The notes beneath the pieces were generated by a model. It had not been told where the DNA came from, did not search any database, and saw only the letters and a program-made list of their open reading frames with translations. From Bradyrhizobium sp. URHD0069 (GTDB lineage Bacteria; Pseudomonadota; Alphaproteobacteria; Rhizobiales; Xanthobacteraceae), in NCBI RefSeq assembly GCF_000701345.1, contig NZ_JNIJ01000033.1, positions 18,032 to 82,031 on the forward strand: a stretch of 64,000 nt of DNA. Direction: 5' to 3'. Position 1 is the stretch's first letter. Each line of letters begins with the position of its first letter. This document shows, one piece after another, positions 1 through 8,644 of the stretch. The position numbers and the translations under genes are program-made.

Positions 1-61
1 GTTCGGCCTGGCGTGCTTCGGTCGGGGTCTCGACGATCTGTTGATCTTGTCTGGTGGCCAT
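1..61 (-). CDS. Small conserved rhizobial protein, N-terminus only
   Basis: The complement starts with ATG at 61 and reads MATRQDQQIVETPTEARQAE before running off the left edge. The TPTEARQAE stretch is one I remember from very short Bradyrhizobium proteins in which it is followed by a single membrane helix. That helix would lie outside the window, so only the first 20 residues can be judged. The gene is divergent from ku, with about 285 bases between the starts. No function is known to me. Confidence 0.55.
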   Translation of the reverse strand, partial: MATRQDQQIVETPTEARQAE

Positions 62-235
62 GATGCCCTCGATTCCTTGCTGTCGCGCAAAATGCCGGTC
101 TGTCCTTGCAGCGGCGCAGTCGACGAAACGCCTGATCCCAGATGATGTTCCGGGGTTTTTGCCGCTCCGCGATGTCACACCCGGCACTCGAAGGGTGCGG
201 CAGCTACCCTCTCGCGCCTGCCTGCTCCCTATTCC

Positions 236-262
236 GGAAACCCCGCCACGGTTAACGTCGTT
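236..262 (+). promoter_or_regulatory. Possible EcfG-type (general stress) promoter of ku
   Basis: GGAAAC at 236-241 and CGTT at 259-262 are separated by 17 bases. This resembles the GGAAC-N16/18-CGTT promoter of the alphaproteobacterial general stress sigma factor EcfG/RpoE2, with one extra A in the -35 element. It lies about 85 bases upstream of the ku start. In some rhizobia one Ku paralogue belongs to the general stress regulon (from memory), so the placement is sensible, but the match is imperfect. Confidence 0.3.
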
Positions 263-346
263 GGAAGAATCCGCTCCCGCTCGCTTGAAACTCGGTTCCC
301 CGGTGGTATCCTTGCGGGTCGTCGGTTGCGTTTTCGGAGTATCCCA

Positions 347-1306
347 ATGGCCCCCCGCGCCAACTGGAAAGGCTTTTTGCGCCTTTCGCTCGTGACCTGC
401 CCGGTCGCGCTCTATCCGGCCACGTCGGATACCGAAAAGGTCAGCTTCAACCAAATCAACCGCAAGACCGGCCATCGCATCAAATATGCCAAGGTCGATG
501 CCGAGACCGGGGAGGAAGTCGCCTCCGATGACATCATGAAGGGCTACAAAGTCGACACCGACACCTACATCGAGGTGTCGAAGGACGAACTCGACGAGAT
601 CGCGCTGGAATCGACGCACACCATCGAGATCGACGAGTTCGTGCCCCACACCGATATCGACAACCGTTATTTGATCCGCCCTTATTATCTGGTGCCCGAT
701 GGTAAGGTGGGCCATGACGCCTTCGCGGTGATCCGCGAAACCATCCGCAGCATGAACAAGGTCGCAATCGGACGCGTGGTCCTGACCAACCGCGAGCACA
801 TCATCGCGCTGGAGCCGCTCGGCAAAGGCCTGATGGGTACGCTGCTGCGTTACCCCTATGAGGTGCGCAGCGAGAAGGAATATTTCGACGACATCCAGGA
901 CGTGAAAGTCACCAAGGACATGCTGGATCTCGCCAAGCATATTGTCGAAAAGAAATCCGGAACGTTCGAGCCCGACAGGTTCGAGGACCAGTACGAATCC
1001 GCGCTGATCGACCTCATCAACAAGAAGCGGGCCGGCGTTCGCACGACCGCGAAAGCCGCGCCTAAATCAGGCGGTAACGTCATCAACCTGATGGACGCGC
1101 TGAAGCGCAGCCTCGCCACCGAGCAGCAGTCCGCCCCGCCCGCAAAGACCAAAGGCAAGAAGCAGCCCAAGCGCATCGAGGGCCAGCGCGAGATGCTTCT
1201 GCCGATCAGCGGCAAGCGTGCCGCCAAGGAAGCACCCAAAGTGCAAGAGCCGAAGAAGGCCGAGAAGCCGGTGCGCGCGCCCGCGCGATCGAAGAAGGCG
1301 GGATAG
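347..1306 (+). CDS. ku: Ku protein, non-homologous end joining
   Basis: Bacterial Ku is a homodimeric ring that binds DNA double-strand ends and recruits ligase LigD. The 319-residue product begins MAPRANWKGFLRLSLVTCPV, the usual start of alphaproteobacterial Ku. An upstream in-frame start at 326 would add seven unneeded residues. The Ku core runs to about residue 240 (LVTCPVALYPATSD, RYLIRPYYLVPDG, and VEKKSGTFEPDRFEDQYE near its end). A lysine-, proline- and alanine-rich tail of about 80 residues follows, like the basic DNA-binding extensions of other Ku proteins. No ligD lies nearby within the window. Confidence 0.95.
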   Translation: MAPRANWKGFLRLSLVTCPVALYPATSDTEKVSFNQINRKTGHRIKYAKVDAETGEEVASDDIMKGYKVDTDTYIEVSKDELDEIALESTHTIEIDEFVPHTDIDNRYLIRPYYLVPDGKVGHDAFAVIRETIRSMNKVAIGRVVLTNREHIIALEPLGKGLMGTLLRYPYEVRSEKEYFDDIQDVKVTKDMLDLAKHIVEKKSGTFEPDRFEDQYESALIDLINKKRAGVRTTAKAAPKSGGNVINLMDALKRSLATEQQSAPPAKTKGKKQPKRIEGQREMLLPISGKRAAKEAPKVQEPKKAEKPVRAPARSKKAG

Positions 1307-1386
1307 TGCGCAGGCCCTCGCGGCGCCGCGCGATGAATCCGGACAATTGCCTGGCCTCTCCCGACCGGCGCAACACGTGATCTGAA

Positions 1387-1620
1387 ATGCCGTGGTCGAC
1401 GCCGTTCGATGAGCCGATACGCTTGCACGGCGGCGGCAGGCTGATGACGCTGCAGCATGCCGCCGATTACATCATGAAACTGCCGGAAGACGTGCAGCAG
1501 CAGGCGCGCTGGCAGACCGCGGTCGAGAACCTGATCAACGCCGCGGAGACCGGCGGAGGCTGGCTGATGTTCGCGCGGATCGGGGTGATGCGGGCGCTAA
1601 ACGGGGATGGGCAAAGCTAG
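1387..1620 (+). CDS. Conserved hypothetical protein, 77 aa
   Basis: A short soluble protein with no signal peptide or membrane helix. The central part (LMTLQHAADYIMKLPEDVQQ, then WQTAVENLINAAETGGGWLMFARIGVMRAL) matches a small family I recall from Bradyrhizobium and Rhodopseudomonas, in which FDEPI..LHGGGRL..L..AADYI.KLP is conserved. The good agreement over its whole length makes it a believable gene despite its size. It sits downstream of ku on the same strand, 80 bases away. Function unknown. Confidence 0.7.
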   Translation: MPWSTPFDEPIRLHGGGRLMTLQHAADYIMKLPEDVQQQARWQTAVENLINAAETGGGWLMFARIGVMRALNGDGQS

Positions 1621-1649
1621 CTGATAGCGCCCATTCACGCTTCGTTTCG

Positions 1650-1814
1650 CTATTTGAACGACGAACTCACCGAACCGAACTTGATGTTCAGGGTGCTGCC
1701 TATCCCGTGGACGGCGGCGACGATCACGATGCTGATGCCGACGGCGATCATGCAATATTCGATCGCGGTGGCTCCGGATTGATCGCTCAGGAATCTCGAA
1801 AACAGCTGCCTCAT
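1650..1814 (-). CDS. Flp/Fap-type pilin subunit, 54 aa
   Basis: The complement reads MRQLFSRFLSDQSGATAIEY followed by a hydrophobic helix (CMIAVGISIVIVAAVHGIGS) and a short tail ending in SSSFK. This is the Flp pilin pattern: a basic leader, a G/A-T-A-I-E-Y site with the glutamate five residues after the processing glycine, then one hydrophobic segment. Flp pilins are cleaved by a TadV/CpaA prepilin peptidase and assembled by the Tad machinery into adhesive pili. No tad/cpa genes are in the window, so this is an isolated pilin gene. Confidence 0.85.
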   Translation of the reverse strand: MRQLFSRFLSDQSGATAIEYCMIAVGISIVIVAAVHGIGSTLNIKFGSVSSSFK

Positions 1815-2003
1815 TCAAATTTCCCGTCGGGGACTTCCCGCGGAGTCTACCGCGCCAATGGCCGGTGCGGAATCTAGATTGGATTGCTTGCCGGCGCGTT
1901 GAGGAACAGGCTGAACAATCCGTTAAGCCTCAGGTCGATCTTTGCCGGACGTGAGGATTTCCTGCTCGCCGTGATGGCAGGCGTGGTGAAACGGCAACCG
2001 TGA

Positions 2004-2030
2004 GACGGGAAGTTGACTGTACTTCCCGTC
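2004..2030 (-). terminator. Perfect hairpin downstream of the porin gene
   Basis: GACGGGAAGT at 2004-2013 and ACTTCCCGTC at 2021-2030 form a perfect 10-bp stem with a 7-base loop, about 43 bases past the porin stop codon. No long T-run follows on the porin strand, so it may be a weak terminator or an mRNA-stabilising 3' hairpin rather than a classical intrinsic terminator. Confidence 0.5.
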
Positions 2031-2072
2031 CCACTCGCTAGGTTGGATTACTGGATCCCAAGACGCTCGAGA

Positions 2073-3635
2073 TCAGAAATTCCGCTGAGCGCGAACCTGC
2101 AGCAAAACCGTATCCTGGTCCTTGAACTCATAAACGGTCGCGGGCTTCGGAGCAGAGACACTAAGAACCGACGTACCCGTAAACTTCTGGTCGAGGTGGA
2201 ACCACTGGACTTCGGCCGAGAACGTCAGGTTCTTGACGGGAGTCCAGCGGGTGATCACACCGAGCTGCGAAACGTTGAAGTCCGGATTGCAGGAGAAATC
2301 CGCGGACTTCAGCCCAGGATTGCTGGCGCTGTAGGTCGCGCAAAAAGCCCCCTTTGCGGTGCTCAGATCGCCCACTGCACCGTTGTAGCGAACGGCAGAA
2401 TAGCTGCCGAACAGGCTCGACGACCAGTACGGATCCCAGTTGTGGTTGAACGCGCCGCGGACGCCATAGGCCTCAGTCAGCTTGATACCATCGGTACCAC
2501 CGGCACCTGGCCGATAGACGCCGTCAGTGGTCGCACCAAAGCCAACGCTCTGGTAGCCAACCCCGCTGTCGCCAAACATCGCAAAATTCGGCGAGCTGCC
2601 GCTGGTGGCGATCACGTTCTTGGTGTTGCCCTTTGCGTAGCTCACGTCGACCTTGATGTCGTCGCCGGGACCGGTCGGCAGATTCTTGATCTGCAGCGCG
2701 GCCATCACCGAACCACCCCACTTGTCTTCGGGGTGACCGCTGATTTCGGACAGATTCGTCGGAGCCGCAGTACTGGCCGTCAAGGTGTTGTACGACGCAT
2801 TCACAAGATGCGCCGCAGCGGAGATCTGGAACAGACCCCAGGCCTGATCGACACGGATTCTGCCGACGATGTCGGGAGCATGCGTGCCGCCATAAGCGTT
2901 GCCGGTGGTGCCGACTGCATTGAGGCCAGTCGACAGGTTGGACAACGAAGTGCGATTCCACACCGTCGGATCGTCGAGACCGATGCTGCCGGACACGCCG
3001 TTGCCGAAGTCAGCAGTGTACTGGACGTTGTTGACGCCGGTGTCGGTGTTGTTACCGCCGAGCAAGTTCGAATTGATGTTGCCCGGGAAACCGTTCCAAG
3101 GCGTCGAGTACGCCGAAGAAGACTTGCCGAAGGTGAAGCCGGCGAACTGGATGAAAAGGTACTCGACCGCAACATAGCCGCCGCCGACGCTGTCGAGCAG
3201 CTGCGTGTTATTGCCAAGGTTGGTGTTCAGGAGGTTCGGATTGCGGCTGCTGCCACCCAGGGTGGTGAACTGGAAATCGCCCTGAGCGAAGGTACGGACC
3301 ACGCCGTATTCGGTGGCGGTACGCGTATCAACCGTGAGCGCCATACGGGAACGGGCAACAAAGTAATCGGCATAGCGATTCTGCTGACCGATATCACCGC
3401 TCCAGGCTGGCGCGCCGTGGGCACCGCCGTTGAAAGTGGTATCGACGCGCAGATAACCGCCGATCTTCATGCAGGTGTCGGTGCCCGGGATATACCAGAA
3501 ACCAGCACCATACAGGGAGCAGATCTTCACATATTCGACCGCCTTGGCCTTGACCGGAAGGTCGGCTGCCTGCGCTCCACTAGCGGCGAGAAGAACCACC
3601 GCTGAGCCAAGGAGGAAGTTTCGATACGACGTCAT
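2073..3635 (-). CDS. Major outer-membrane porin, Omp2a/b (Porin_2) family
   Basis: A 520-residue trimeric beta-barrel porin for general diffusion of small solutes. Residues 1-24 are a Sec signal peptide (MTSYRNFLLGSAVVLLAASG, then AQA) followed by ADLPVKAKAVEYVKICSLYG and the GxxxxPGTDTCMKIGGYLR stretch of rhizobial and Brucella porins. The protein ends in a terminal aromatic residue (VRAQRNF), the usual BamA-recognised barrel end. The start at 3635 is preferred over an ATG two codons upstream because the GGAGA ribosome-binding site lies nine bases before it and only three before the other. Bradyrhizobia usually carry several paralogues. Confidence 0.93.
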   Translation of the reverse strand: MTSYRNFLLGSAVVLLAASGAQAADLPVKAKAVEYVKICSLYGAGFWYIPGTDTCMKIGGYLRVDTTFNGGAHGAPAWSGDIGQQNRYADYFVARSRMALTVDTRTATEYGVVRTFAQGDFQFTTLGGSSRNPNLLNTNLGNNTQLLDSVGGGYVAVEYLFIQFAGFTFGKSSSAYSTPWNGFPGNINSNLLGGNNTDTGVNNVQYTADFGNGVSGSIGLDDPTVWNRTSLSNLSTGLNAVGTTGNAYGGTHAPDIVGRIRVDQAWGLFQISAAAHLVNASYNTLTASTAAPTNLSEISGHPEDKWGGSVMAALQIKNLPTGPGDDIKVDVSYAKGNTKNVIATSGSSPNFAMFGDSGVGYQSVGFGATTDGVYRPGAGGTDGIKLTEAYGVRGAFNHNWDPYWSSSLFGSYSAVRYNGAVGDLSTAKGAFCATYSASNPGLKSADFSCNPDFNVSQLGVITRWTPVKNLTFSAEVQWFHLDQKFTGTSVLSVSAPKPATVYEFKDQDTVLLQVRAQRNF

Positions 3636-3657
3636 TCCCATATTTCTCCAATTTGTA

Positions 3658-3676
3658 TTGCAGGCATGCCTTGCAA
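3658..3676. promoter_or_regulatory. Palindrome in the porin 5' leader
   Basis: TTGCAGGCATGCCTTGCAA is an almost perfect palindrome 23 bases upstream of the porin start, directly before its ribosome-binding site. It could be an RNA hairpin controlling translation or an operator. I cannot tell which from sequence alone. Confidence 0.35.
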
Positions 3677-4130
3677 CGTTTCAATGTGTGTCCCATAGAG
3701 CAAAGCGCATCCTGGACGATGACACGCCCGTGACAAAGTACCGTTTCCCGCGCTCCTGTGATCTTTATGCAACGCATGATTGAACCAAAAGCTTTGGCTG
3801 CTTGAAGATTTTCGGCAAGCGACGCTGCGCGCCACCATAAGCTCTGCCGCTGGACTGAGCGCCACCGAACAAAAATGCGCCGACGAATCGCTGGCGAAGT
3901 CGATTCGTCTTCGTAGATCGATGCAACAGCAAGATATTCCTTGCCCCCAGCGACCTCATTGCCGCGCGAGCCGGCGTTGATTCGGCCTGGACGCGCGACC
4001 AACACACAAAGGATGCATATCAGAGCTTCCCGGAAGAAGTGGCACGCACGCTTTACCGATCGAGGGATTCCTGTTCCAACTACCGCGATAGGCTGAGCCC
4101 AACATCGGCCGGTTTTGGGAAGGAATTGCC
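3677..4130. other. Gene-free divergent region between porin and ThDP-enzyme genes
   Basis: About 450 bases with only short open frames and no recognisable family. It must carry the porin promoter near its left end and the promoter of the gene starting at 4131 at its right end. The latter has a clear GGAAGGA ribosome-binding site. I see no repeat, tRNA or strong hairpin here. Confidence 0.6.
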
Positions 4131-5765
4131 ATGAAACTCGGCACCGCCATCGCAGAAATCATGAAGCGCGAGGGTATCGACATTCTCTGCGGCTATCCGG
4201 TCAATCACCTCATCGAACATGCCGCCAACGCCGACATCCGTCCGGTGATGGTGCGCCAAGAGCGGATCGGACTGCACATGGCGGACGCGATCTCGCGGGT
4301 CACGTCGGGACGCACCATCGGCGCCTTCTGCATGCAGCACGGTCCCGGCGCGGAAAACGCCATGGGTGGAGTGGCGCAGTGTTACGGTGAATCCGTCCCG
4401 GTGCTGGTATTGCCGATGGGCTATGCGCGGCGGCTTGCGAATATCGACCCGAACTTCAATTCCAGCCAGGCGATGAAGGCCTTTGCGAAGTCGTCTGAGC
4501 CGATCAACATCGCCGCCGAAGTTGGCAACATTTTCCGCCGTGCTTTCACCAGGCTGAAGAACGGCCGCGGTGGCCCGGTCATCGTGGAAATCCCGGCCGA
4601 CATGTGGAACGAGGAAGTACCGGAGCCGCTGAATTATACGCCGGTGTTGCGCACCCGCTACGGCGCCGACCCCGTCCACATAAAGGAAGCGGCGGCGCTG
4701 TTGATCGGCGCCAAACGTCCCGTGATCTATGCCGGCCAGGGCGTGCATTACGCGCAGGCTTGGCCGCAACTGAAGCGGCTGGCCGAACGGCTCGCCATCC
4801 CCGTCACCACAAGCCTCGGTGGCAAGTCGTCGTTTCCGGAGACGCACCCGCTTTCGCTCGGCTCCGGCGGTTTGGCCATGCCGCGCGCGGTGCCGAAATT
4901 TCTAGCCGAGGCCGACGTGATTCTAGGCATCGGCTGCTCGTTTACGGAGACATCGTTCGGCGTCGCCATGCCCAAGGGCAAGACTATCATCCATGCGACG
5001 CTGGACCCCGCCCATCTCAACAAGGATGTCGAGGCCAAGATCGGGCTGGTCGGCGATGCCGGACTGGTGCTCGACGCGCTGCTGGAAGAAATCGGCAAGA
5101 GCGTCACATCGAATCGCGATGCCTCAGCCGTCGCCGCCGAGATCGCCGCGTCGCACAAGGATTGGTTGGCCAAATGGATGCCGAAGCTGACCCACAATGA
5201 CGCGCCGCTGAACCCCTATCGCGTTCTCTGGGATTTGCAGGACACCGTCGACATCAAAAACACCATCATCACCCATGATGCCGGCAGCCCGCGCGATCAG
5301 CTCTCGCCGTTCTGGAAGGCGGTCGAGCCGCTGTCCTACATCGGCTGGGGCAAGACCACGCAGCTTGGTTATGGGCTGGGGCTCGCAATGGGCGCCAAGC
5401 TCGCAAAACCCGACAAGCTCTGCATCAACGTCTGGGGCGACGCAGCGATCGGCTTCACAGGCATGGATTTCGAGACCGCGGTGCGCGAGCGCATCCCGAT
5501 CATGTCGATCCTGTTGAATAATTTCAGCATGGCGATCGAACTGAAGGTGATGCCGATCTCTACCGAAAAATATCGCTCGACCGACATCTCCGGCGACTAC
5601 GCCGCCATGGCGCGCGCGTTCGGCGGCTATGGCGAACGGGTGACCAAACCGGAAGACATCATCCCGGCCATCCAGCGCGGCATTGCGAAGACCAAGGAAG
5701 GCATTCCAGTGCTATTGGAGTTCATCACCTCAAAGGAGACTGAGGTTTCGAGGCCGGGAACGTGA
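4131..5765 (+). CDS. Thiamine-diphosphate-dependent enzyme, acetolactate synthase-like
   Basis: A 544-residue member of the ThDP superfamily with the order Pyr domain, central domain, PP domain. The N-terminal domain has the cofactor-activating glutamate (E44 in VRQERIG) and the HGPG loop. The C-terminal domain holds a ThDP/metal motif WGDAAIGFTGMDFETAV ending in the asparagine pair of SILLNNF. The motif is GDA rather than GDG. This subfamily in bradyrhizobia is simply annotated as thiamine-pyrophosphate-requiring protein; the substrate is unknown. It is not IlvB, since no small subunit gene follows and the sequence diverges outside the motifs. The gene appears monocistronic. Confidence 0.85.
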   Translation: MKLGTAIAEIMKREGIDILCGYPVNHLIEHAANADIRPVMVRQERIGLHMADAISRVTSGRTIGAFCMQHGPGAENAMGGVAQCYGESVPVLVLPMGYARRLANIDPNFNSSQAMKAFAKSSEPINIAAEVGNIFRRAFTRLKNGRGGPVIVEIPADMWNEEVPEPLNYTPVLRTRYGADPVHIKEAAALLIGAKRPVIYAGQGVHYAQAWPQLKRLAERLAIPVTTSLGGKSSFPETHPLSLGSGGLAMPRAVPKFLAEADVILGIGCSFTETSFGVAMPKGKTIIHATLDPAHLNKDVEAKIGLVGDAGLVLDALLEEIGKSVTSNRDASAVAAEIAASHKDWLAKWMPKLTHNDAPLNPYRVLWDLQDTVDIKNTIITHDAGSPRDQLSPFWKAVEPLSYIGWGKTTQLGYGLGLAMGAKLAKPDKLCINVWGDAAIGFTGMDFETAVRERIPIMSILLNNFSMAIELKVMPISTEKYRSTDISGDYAAMARAFGGYGERVTKPEDIIPAIQRGIAKTKEGIPVLLEFITSKETEVSRPGT

Positions 5766-5795
5766 AGCTCCTGATGTAAGCAGAACGAACCGAAC

Positions 5796-6017
5796 TCACG
5801 GCTTGAAGAACGCCGGATCGTTGAGCGCCTTGATCATGGTGTCCACCATGTCGGCGGCGCCGTGGTCTTCGCGCTCTTCCAACAGCTCCCACATCTTGCG
5901 CAAGTTGGCGCGCATCGGTGCCTTCAGCGAGGGATCGCGTTCGATCAGGGTCCGCGCGATGCAGAAGGCGATGCCTTCGCCGCCCATCCGGGTCTGCTCG
6001 ATGGAGGGTTTGCTCAT
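5796..6017 (-). CDS. Conserved hypothetical protein, 73 aa
   Basis: Begins MSKPSIEQTRMGGEGIAFCI and ends NDPAFFKP. It is small, soluble and probably helical (LKAPMRANLRKMWELLEERE). The start at 6017 follows an AAGGAGCC ribosome-binding site. It is convergent with the ThDP-enzyme gene, with 30 bases between stops. I do not recognise a named domain; similar short proteins occur in Bradyrhizobium. Confidence 0.6.
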   Translation of the reverse strand: MSKPSIEQTRMGGEGIAFCIARTLIERDPSLKAPMRANLRKMWELLEEREDHGAADMVDTMIKALNDPAFFKP

Positions 6018-6127
6018 GGCCGGCTCCTTGTCGGATCTCAATGTTTGATGGCGTGCTGCGGCCGCTGTTAGATCAAATCGCAGCTCAGGGCTAGTGAGGG
6101 CTGAAGCGCCGACAGTGGGTCGGCGCC

Positions 6128-7708
6128 CTACTCTGCCATCTCCACGGGCGTGGCCGGGCCGGCCAGCGGCCTTTCTTCCATCACGATCATGCACAGCGCC
6201 GCGCAGGCCATGAGCGCCGCGGCGGCGCCGAACACATATTGAAATGCCGCGACCATGTCGGCGGCGGGGATCGAATTCACCGGCCCGCGATGCTCTCCGA
6301 CAAGCGAGATGTCCGCACCCAGCGCCATCAGCAGAATCGCGGTGAACGCCGCGACCGTGAACGACGCCATCAACGCGCGGAAAAAGTTCATCGCACCCGT
6401 GGCGGTGCCGACCTGCGAACGCGCTACCGCGTTCTGGATCGAGACCACGCTCACCGGAAACGTGGTGCCGAGCCCAAGCGCGAATAGCGACAGCAGCCCG
6501 AGCAACGCCCACAGCGGCAGCGGGGTCGCGATCGCGAGCGCGCACCCCGTCGCCGCGGAGCAAATGGTGCCGATAATCGCCACACGCTTGTAATGCGTCA
6601 TGTGCACCATCGCGCGGCCGGCGATCGCGGCCCCCGGCACCGAAACCGCGACCAGCGGAATCAGTGCCAGCCCGGCCTCGCTGGCGCTGAGATGGTAGAC
6701 CACGTCGTAATAGAGCGGCATGTGCACGGTCAGTCCGAGCATCGCGCCGATCGCGCAGCCGCCCGCAGCCATCGCATAAGGCACGACCGGTCCGCCCATC
6801 AGTGGCAACGGCAGGAACGGTTCATCGGTCCGCAGCGCATGCCACACAAAGGCGAGCGCCAGCACCAGCGCCGCGCCGACCATCGCCACGATCGTCGGCG
6901 AGAGCCAGAGATAGCGGTTGCCGCCCCATGTCAGCACCAGCATGAACACGACCGCGGAGGCCATCAGCAGCACGCCGCCGAGCCAGTCGACCTTGCGCCT
7001 GCGGTGAAATGCCGGGATCTTACCCATCTTCGGCAGCAGCAGCGCCAGCGATGCGAGCCCGAGCGGCACGTTGATCCAGAAGATCATCGACCAGTGCAGG
7101 TGCTCGGCAAACACGCCACCAAGGACCGGCCCGCCGATGCCTGCCGCGACCCACACGCCGCTGAAATAGGCCTGGTACTGACCGCGCTCGCGGGGCGTCA
7201 CTACGTCGGAAATCACGGTCTGCACGATCGGCAGAATGCCGCCGCCGCCGATGCCCTGCAGGCCTCGCGCCAGGATCAGCACCGGCATGTTCGGCGCCAG
7301 CGCGCACAGGATCGAGCCGGCGACGAACAGGCTGAGCGCTGTGATGATCATGGCGCGGCGGCCGTAGATGTCACTGAGCGTGCCGAATACCGGCGCCACC
7401 GCGGTCGAAGCCAAAAGATAGGCCGTGATCACCCACGACAGGTTGGAGACGTCCTGGAATTGCCGGCCGATGGTCGGCAGCGCAGTCGCGACGATGGTCT
7501 GGTCGAGGGCGGCCAGGAACATCGTCAGCATCAGGCTCATCAGGATGGTGCGGACTTCGCTTTGGGTGAGCGGCGCCGGCGGCGCGATCGGCGGCCCGTC
7601 GCTGATGTCGATGACCTCACCCGGCACTTGCGAAAGGTCGCCGGCAATGGCTTCGGGCAAGGTTTGTCCGTCAGCCGGTTGAGGGCTCTGCCGTTCGAAC
7701 TTGTTCAT
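6128..7708 (-). CDS. DHA2-type MFS exporter, EmrB/QacA family
   Basis: A 526-residue proton-driven drug or metabolite exporter with about 14 membrane helices. A cytoplasmic N-terminus of about 50 residues precedes the first helix (TILMSLMLTMFLAALDQTIV), with the conserved D in LDQTIVATALPTI. Motif A is GTLSDIYGRRAM and motif C is GIGGPVLGGVF followed by WINVPLG, typical of the 14-helix group. No adaptor (emrA) gene lies beside it and no regulator is adjacent, so the substrate cannot be inferred. Confidence 0.9.
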   Translation of the reverse strand: MNKFERQSPQPADGQTLPEAIAGDLSQVPGEVIDISDGPPIAPPAPLTQSEVRTILMSLMLTMFLAALDQTIVATALPTIGRQFQDVSNLSWVITAYLLASTAVAPVFGTLSDIYGRRAMIITALSLFVAGSILCALAPNMPVLILARGLQGIGGGGILPIVQTVISDVVTPRERGQYQAYFSGVWVAAGIGGPVLGGVFAEHLHWSMIFWINVPLGLASLALLLPKMGKIPAFHRRRKVDWLGGVLLMASAVVFMLVLTWGGNRYLWLSPTIVAMVGAALVLALAFVWHALRTDEPFLPLPLMGGPVVPYAMAAGGCAIGAMLGLTVHMPLYYDVVYHLSASEAGLALIPLVAVSVPGAAIAGRAMVHMTHYKRVAIIGTICSAATGCALAIATPLPLWALLGLLSLFALGLGTTFPVSVVSIQNAVARSQVGTATGAMNFFRALMASFTVAAFTAILLMALGADISLVGEHRGPVNSIPAADMVAAFQYVFGAAAALMACAALCMIVMEERPLAGPATPVEMAE

Positions 7709-7842
7709 GCGGACTTATATTGATGCGCGGCGGGGGCCGCGTGGAATCGCTGCATCGCCGCAATATATTTGGACAATCCAAGCTGGGGCAGCGGGTTAGG
7801 CGCATGGGTGCATCCCGCAGCGGTGCCGTCGCAATCGCGCGT

Positions 7843-8358
7843 TCAGGATTGTGGCCGCTTTTTGAGCCGCGCCCGTTTCGGCAACAGCGCCGGCCATTGC
7901 ACGATGTGATCTTCGAGATCGGCGTCGGCGATCTCGTTCTCCGTCCCGTGCACCCGCCCGCGCACGGAAACGCCCGCTTCATGAACCGTATTCGGGTCGC
8001 CCGAAATCAGCGGATGCCACCAATAGAGATCGCGGCCCTCCGCCACCAGTTTGTAGCCGCAGCTCGGCGGCAGCCAGTTCAGGGTGCGGACGTTTTCCGG
8101 CGTGAGCCTGACGCAGTCCGGAACCAGCTCGGATCGGTTCGTATAGTCTTTGCAGGCGCACAACCCCGCGTCCAGAAGCTTGCAGGAGACGTGCGTGAAA
8201 TAGATCTTGCCGGTATCTTCATCCTCAAGCTTTTCAAGGCAGCAACGGGCGCAGCCGTCGCACAGGCTCTCCCATTCGACGTTGGACATTTCTTCCAACG
8301 TCTTGGTTTTCCAAAAGAATCCCTCTTGAGCCGAGGGTGGCTTGGGTTGGACGGTCAT
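7843..8358 (-). CDS. YcgN-family cysteine cluster protein
   Basis: A 171-residue soluble protein of the YcgN/UPF0260 family, a little longer than the usual 150. The cysteine cluster CDGCARCCLE is followed by further cysteines in THVSCKLLDAGLCACKDY and VPDCVRL, then the family signature LPPSCGYKLVAEGRDLYWWH. These cysteines probably bind a metal or iron-sulfur centre (family knowledge); the biochemical role is not established. Confidence 0.9.
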   Translation of the reverse strand: MTVQPKPPSAQEGFFWKTKTLEEMSNVEWESLCDGCARCCLEKLEDEDTGKIYFTHVSCKLLDAGLCACKDYTNRSELVPDCVRLTPENVRTLNWLPPSCGYKLVAEGRDLYWWHPLISGDPNTVHEAGVSVRGRVHGTENEIADADLEDHIVQWPALLPKRARLKKRPQS

Positions 8359-8644
8359 GAGTCCCAGCGTTTCCGGCCGGCGAAAGCCTGAGTTCTTCTA
8401 GGGGCTGCAACGCTCACTGCGCAAGTAGGGCGGCTCGACAGAGAGTAAAAGCCCCCGGGCAGCATTAGCCCTGCTTAATCAAAATCGTGAGCCAGACCAT
8501 TGGTTTATGGCCCGCGCTCGGATAGAACTTGACCGAGTCCCCAACCGCGCAAATGCGCCTTGGGTTTGCCGCAACATTCCCGCAAGACGGCTCAATAGTG
8601 CCCAGCCGGGTGCTTGAAGCGCTGCGAACTGACCAAGGGTCCCG

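Noticed and set aside
2013..3605. Long open frame opposite the porin gene
   Set aside because: It has no domain or family sense; it results from the high-GC codon usage of the porin on the other strand.
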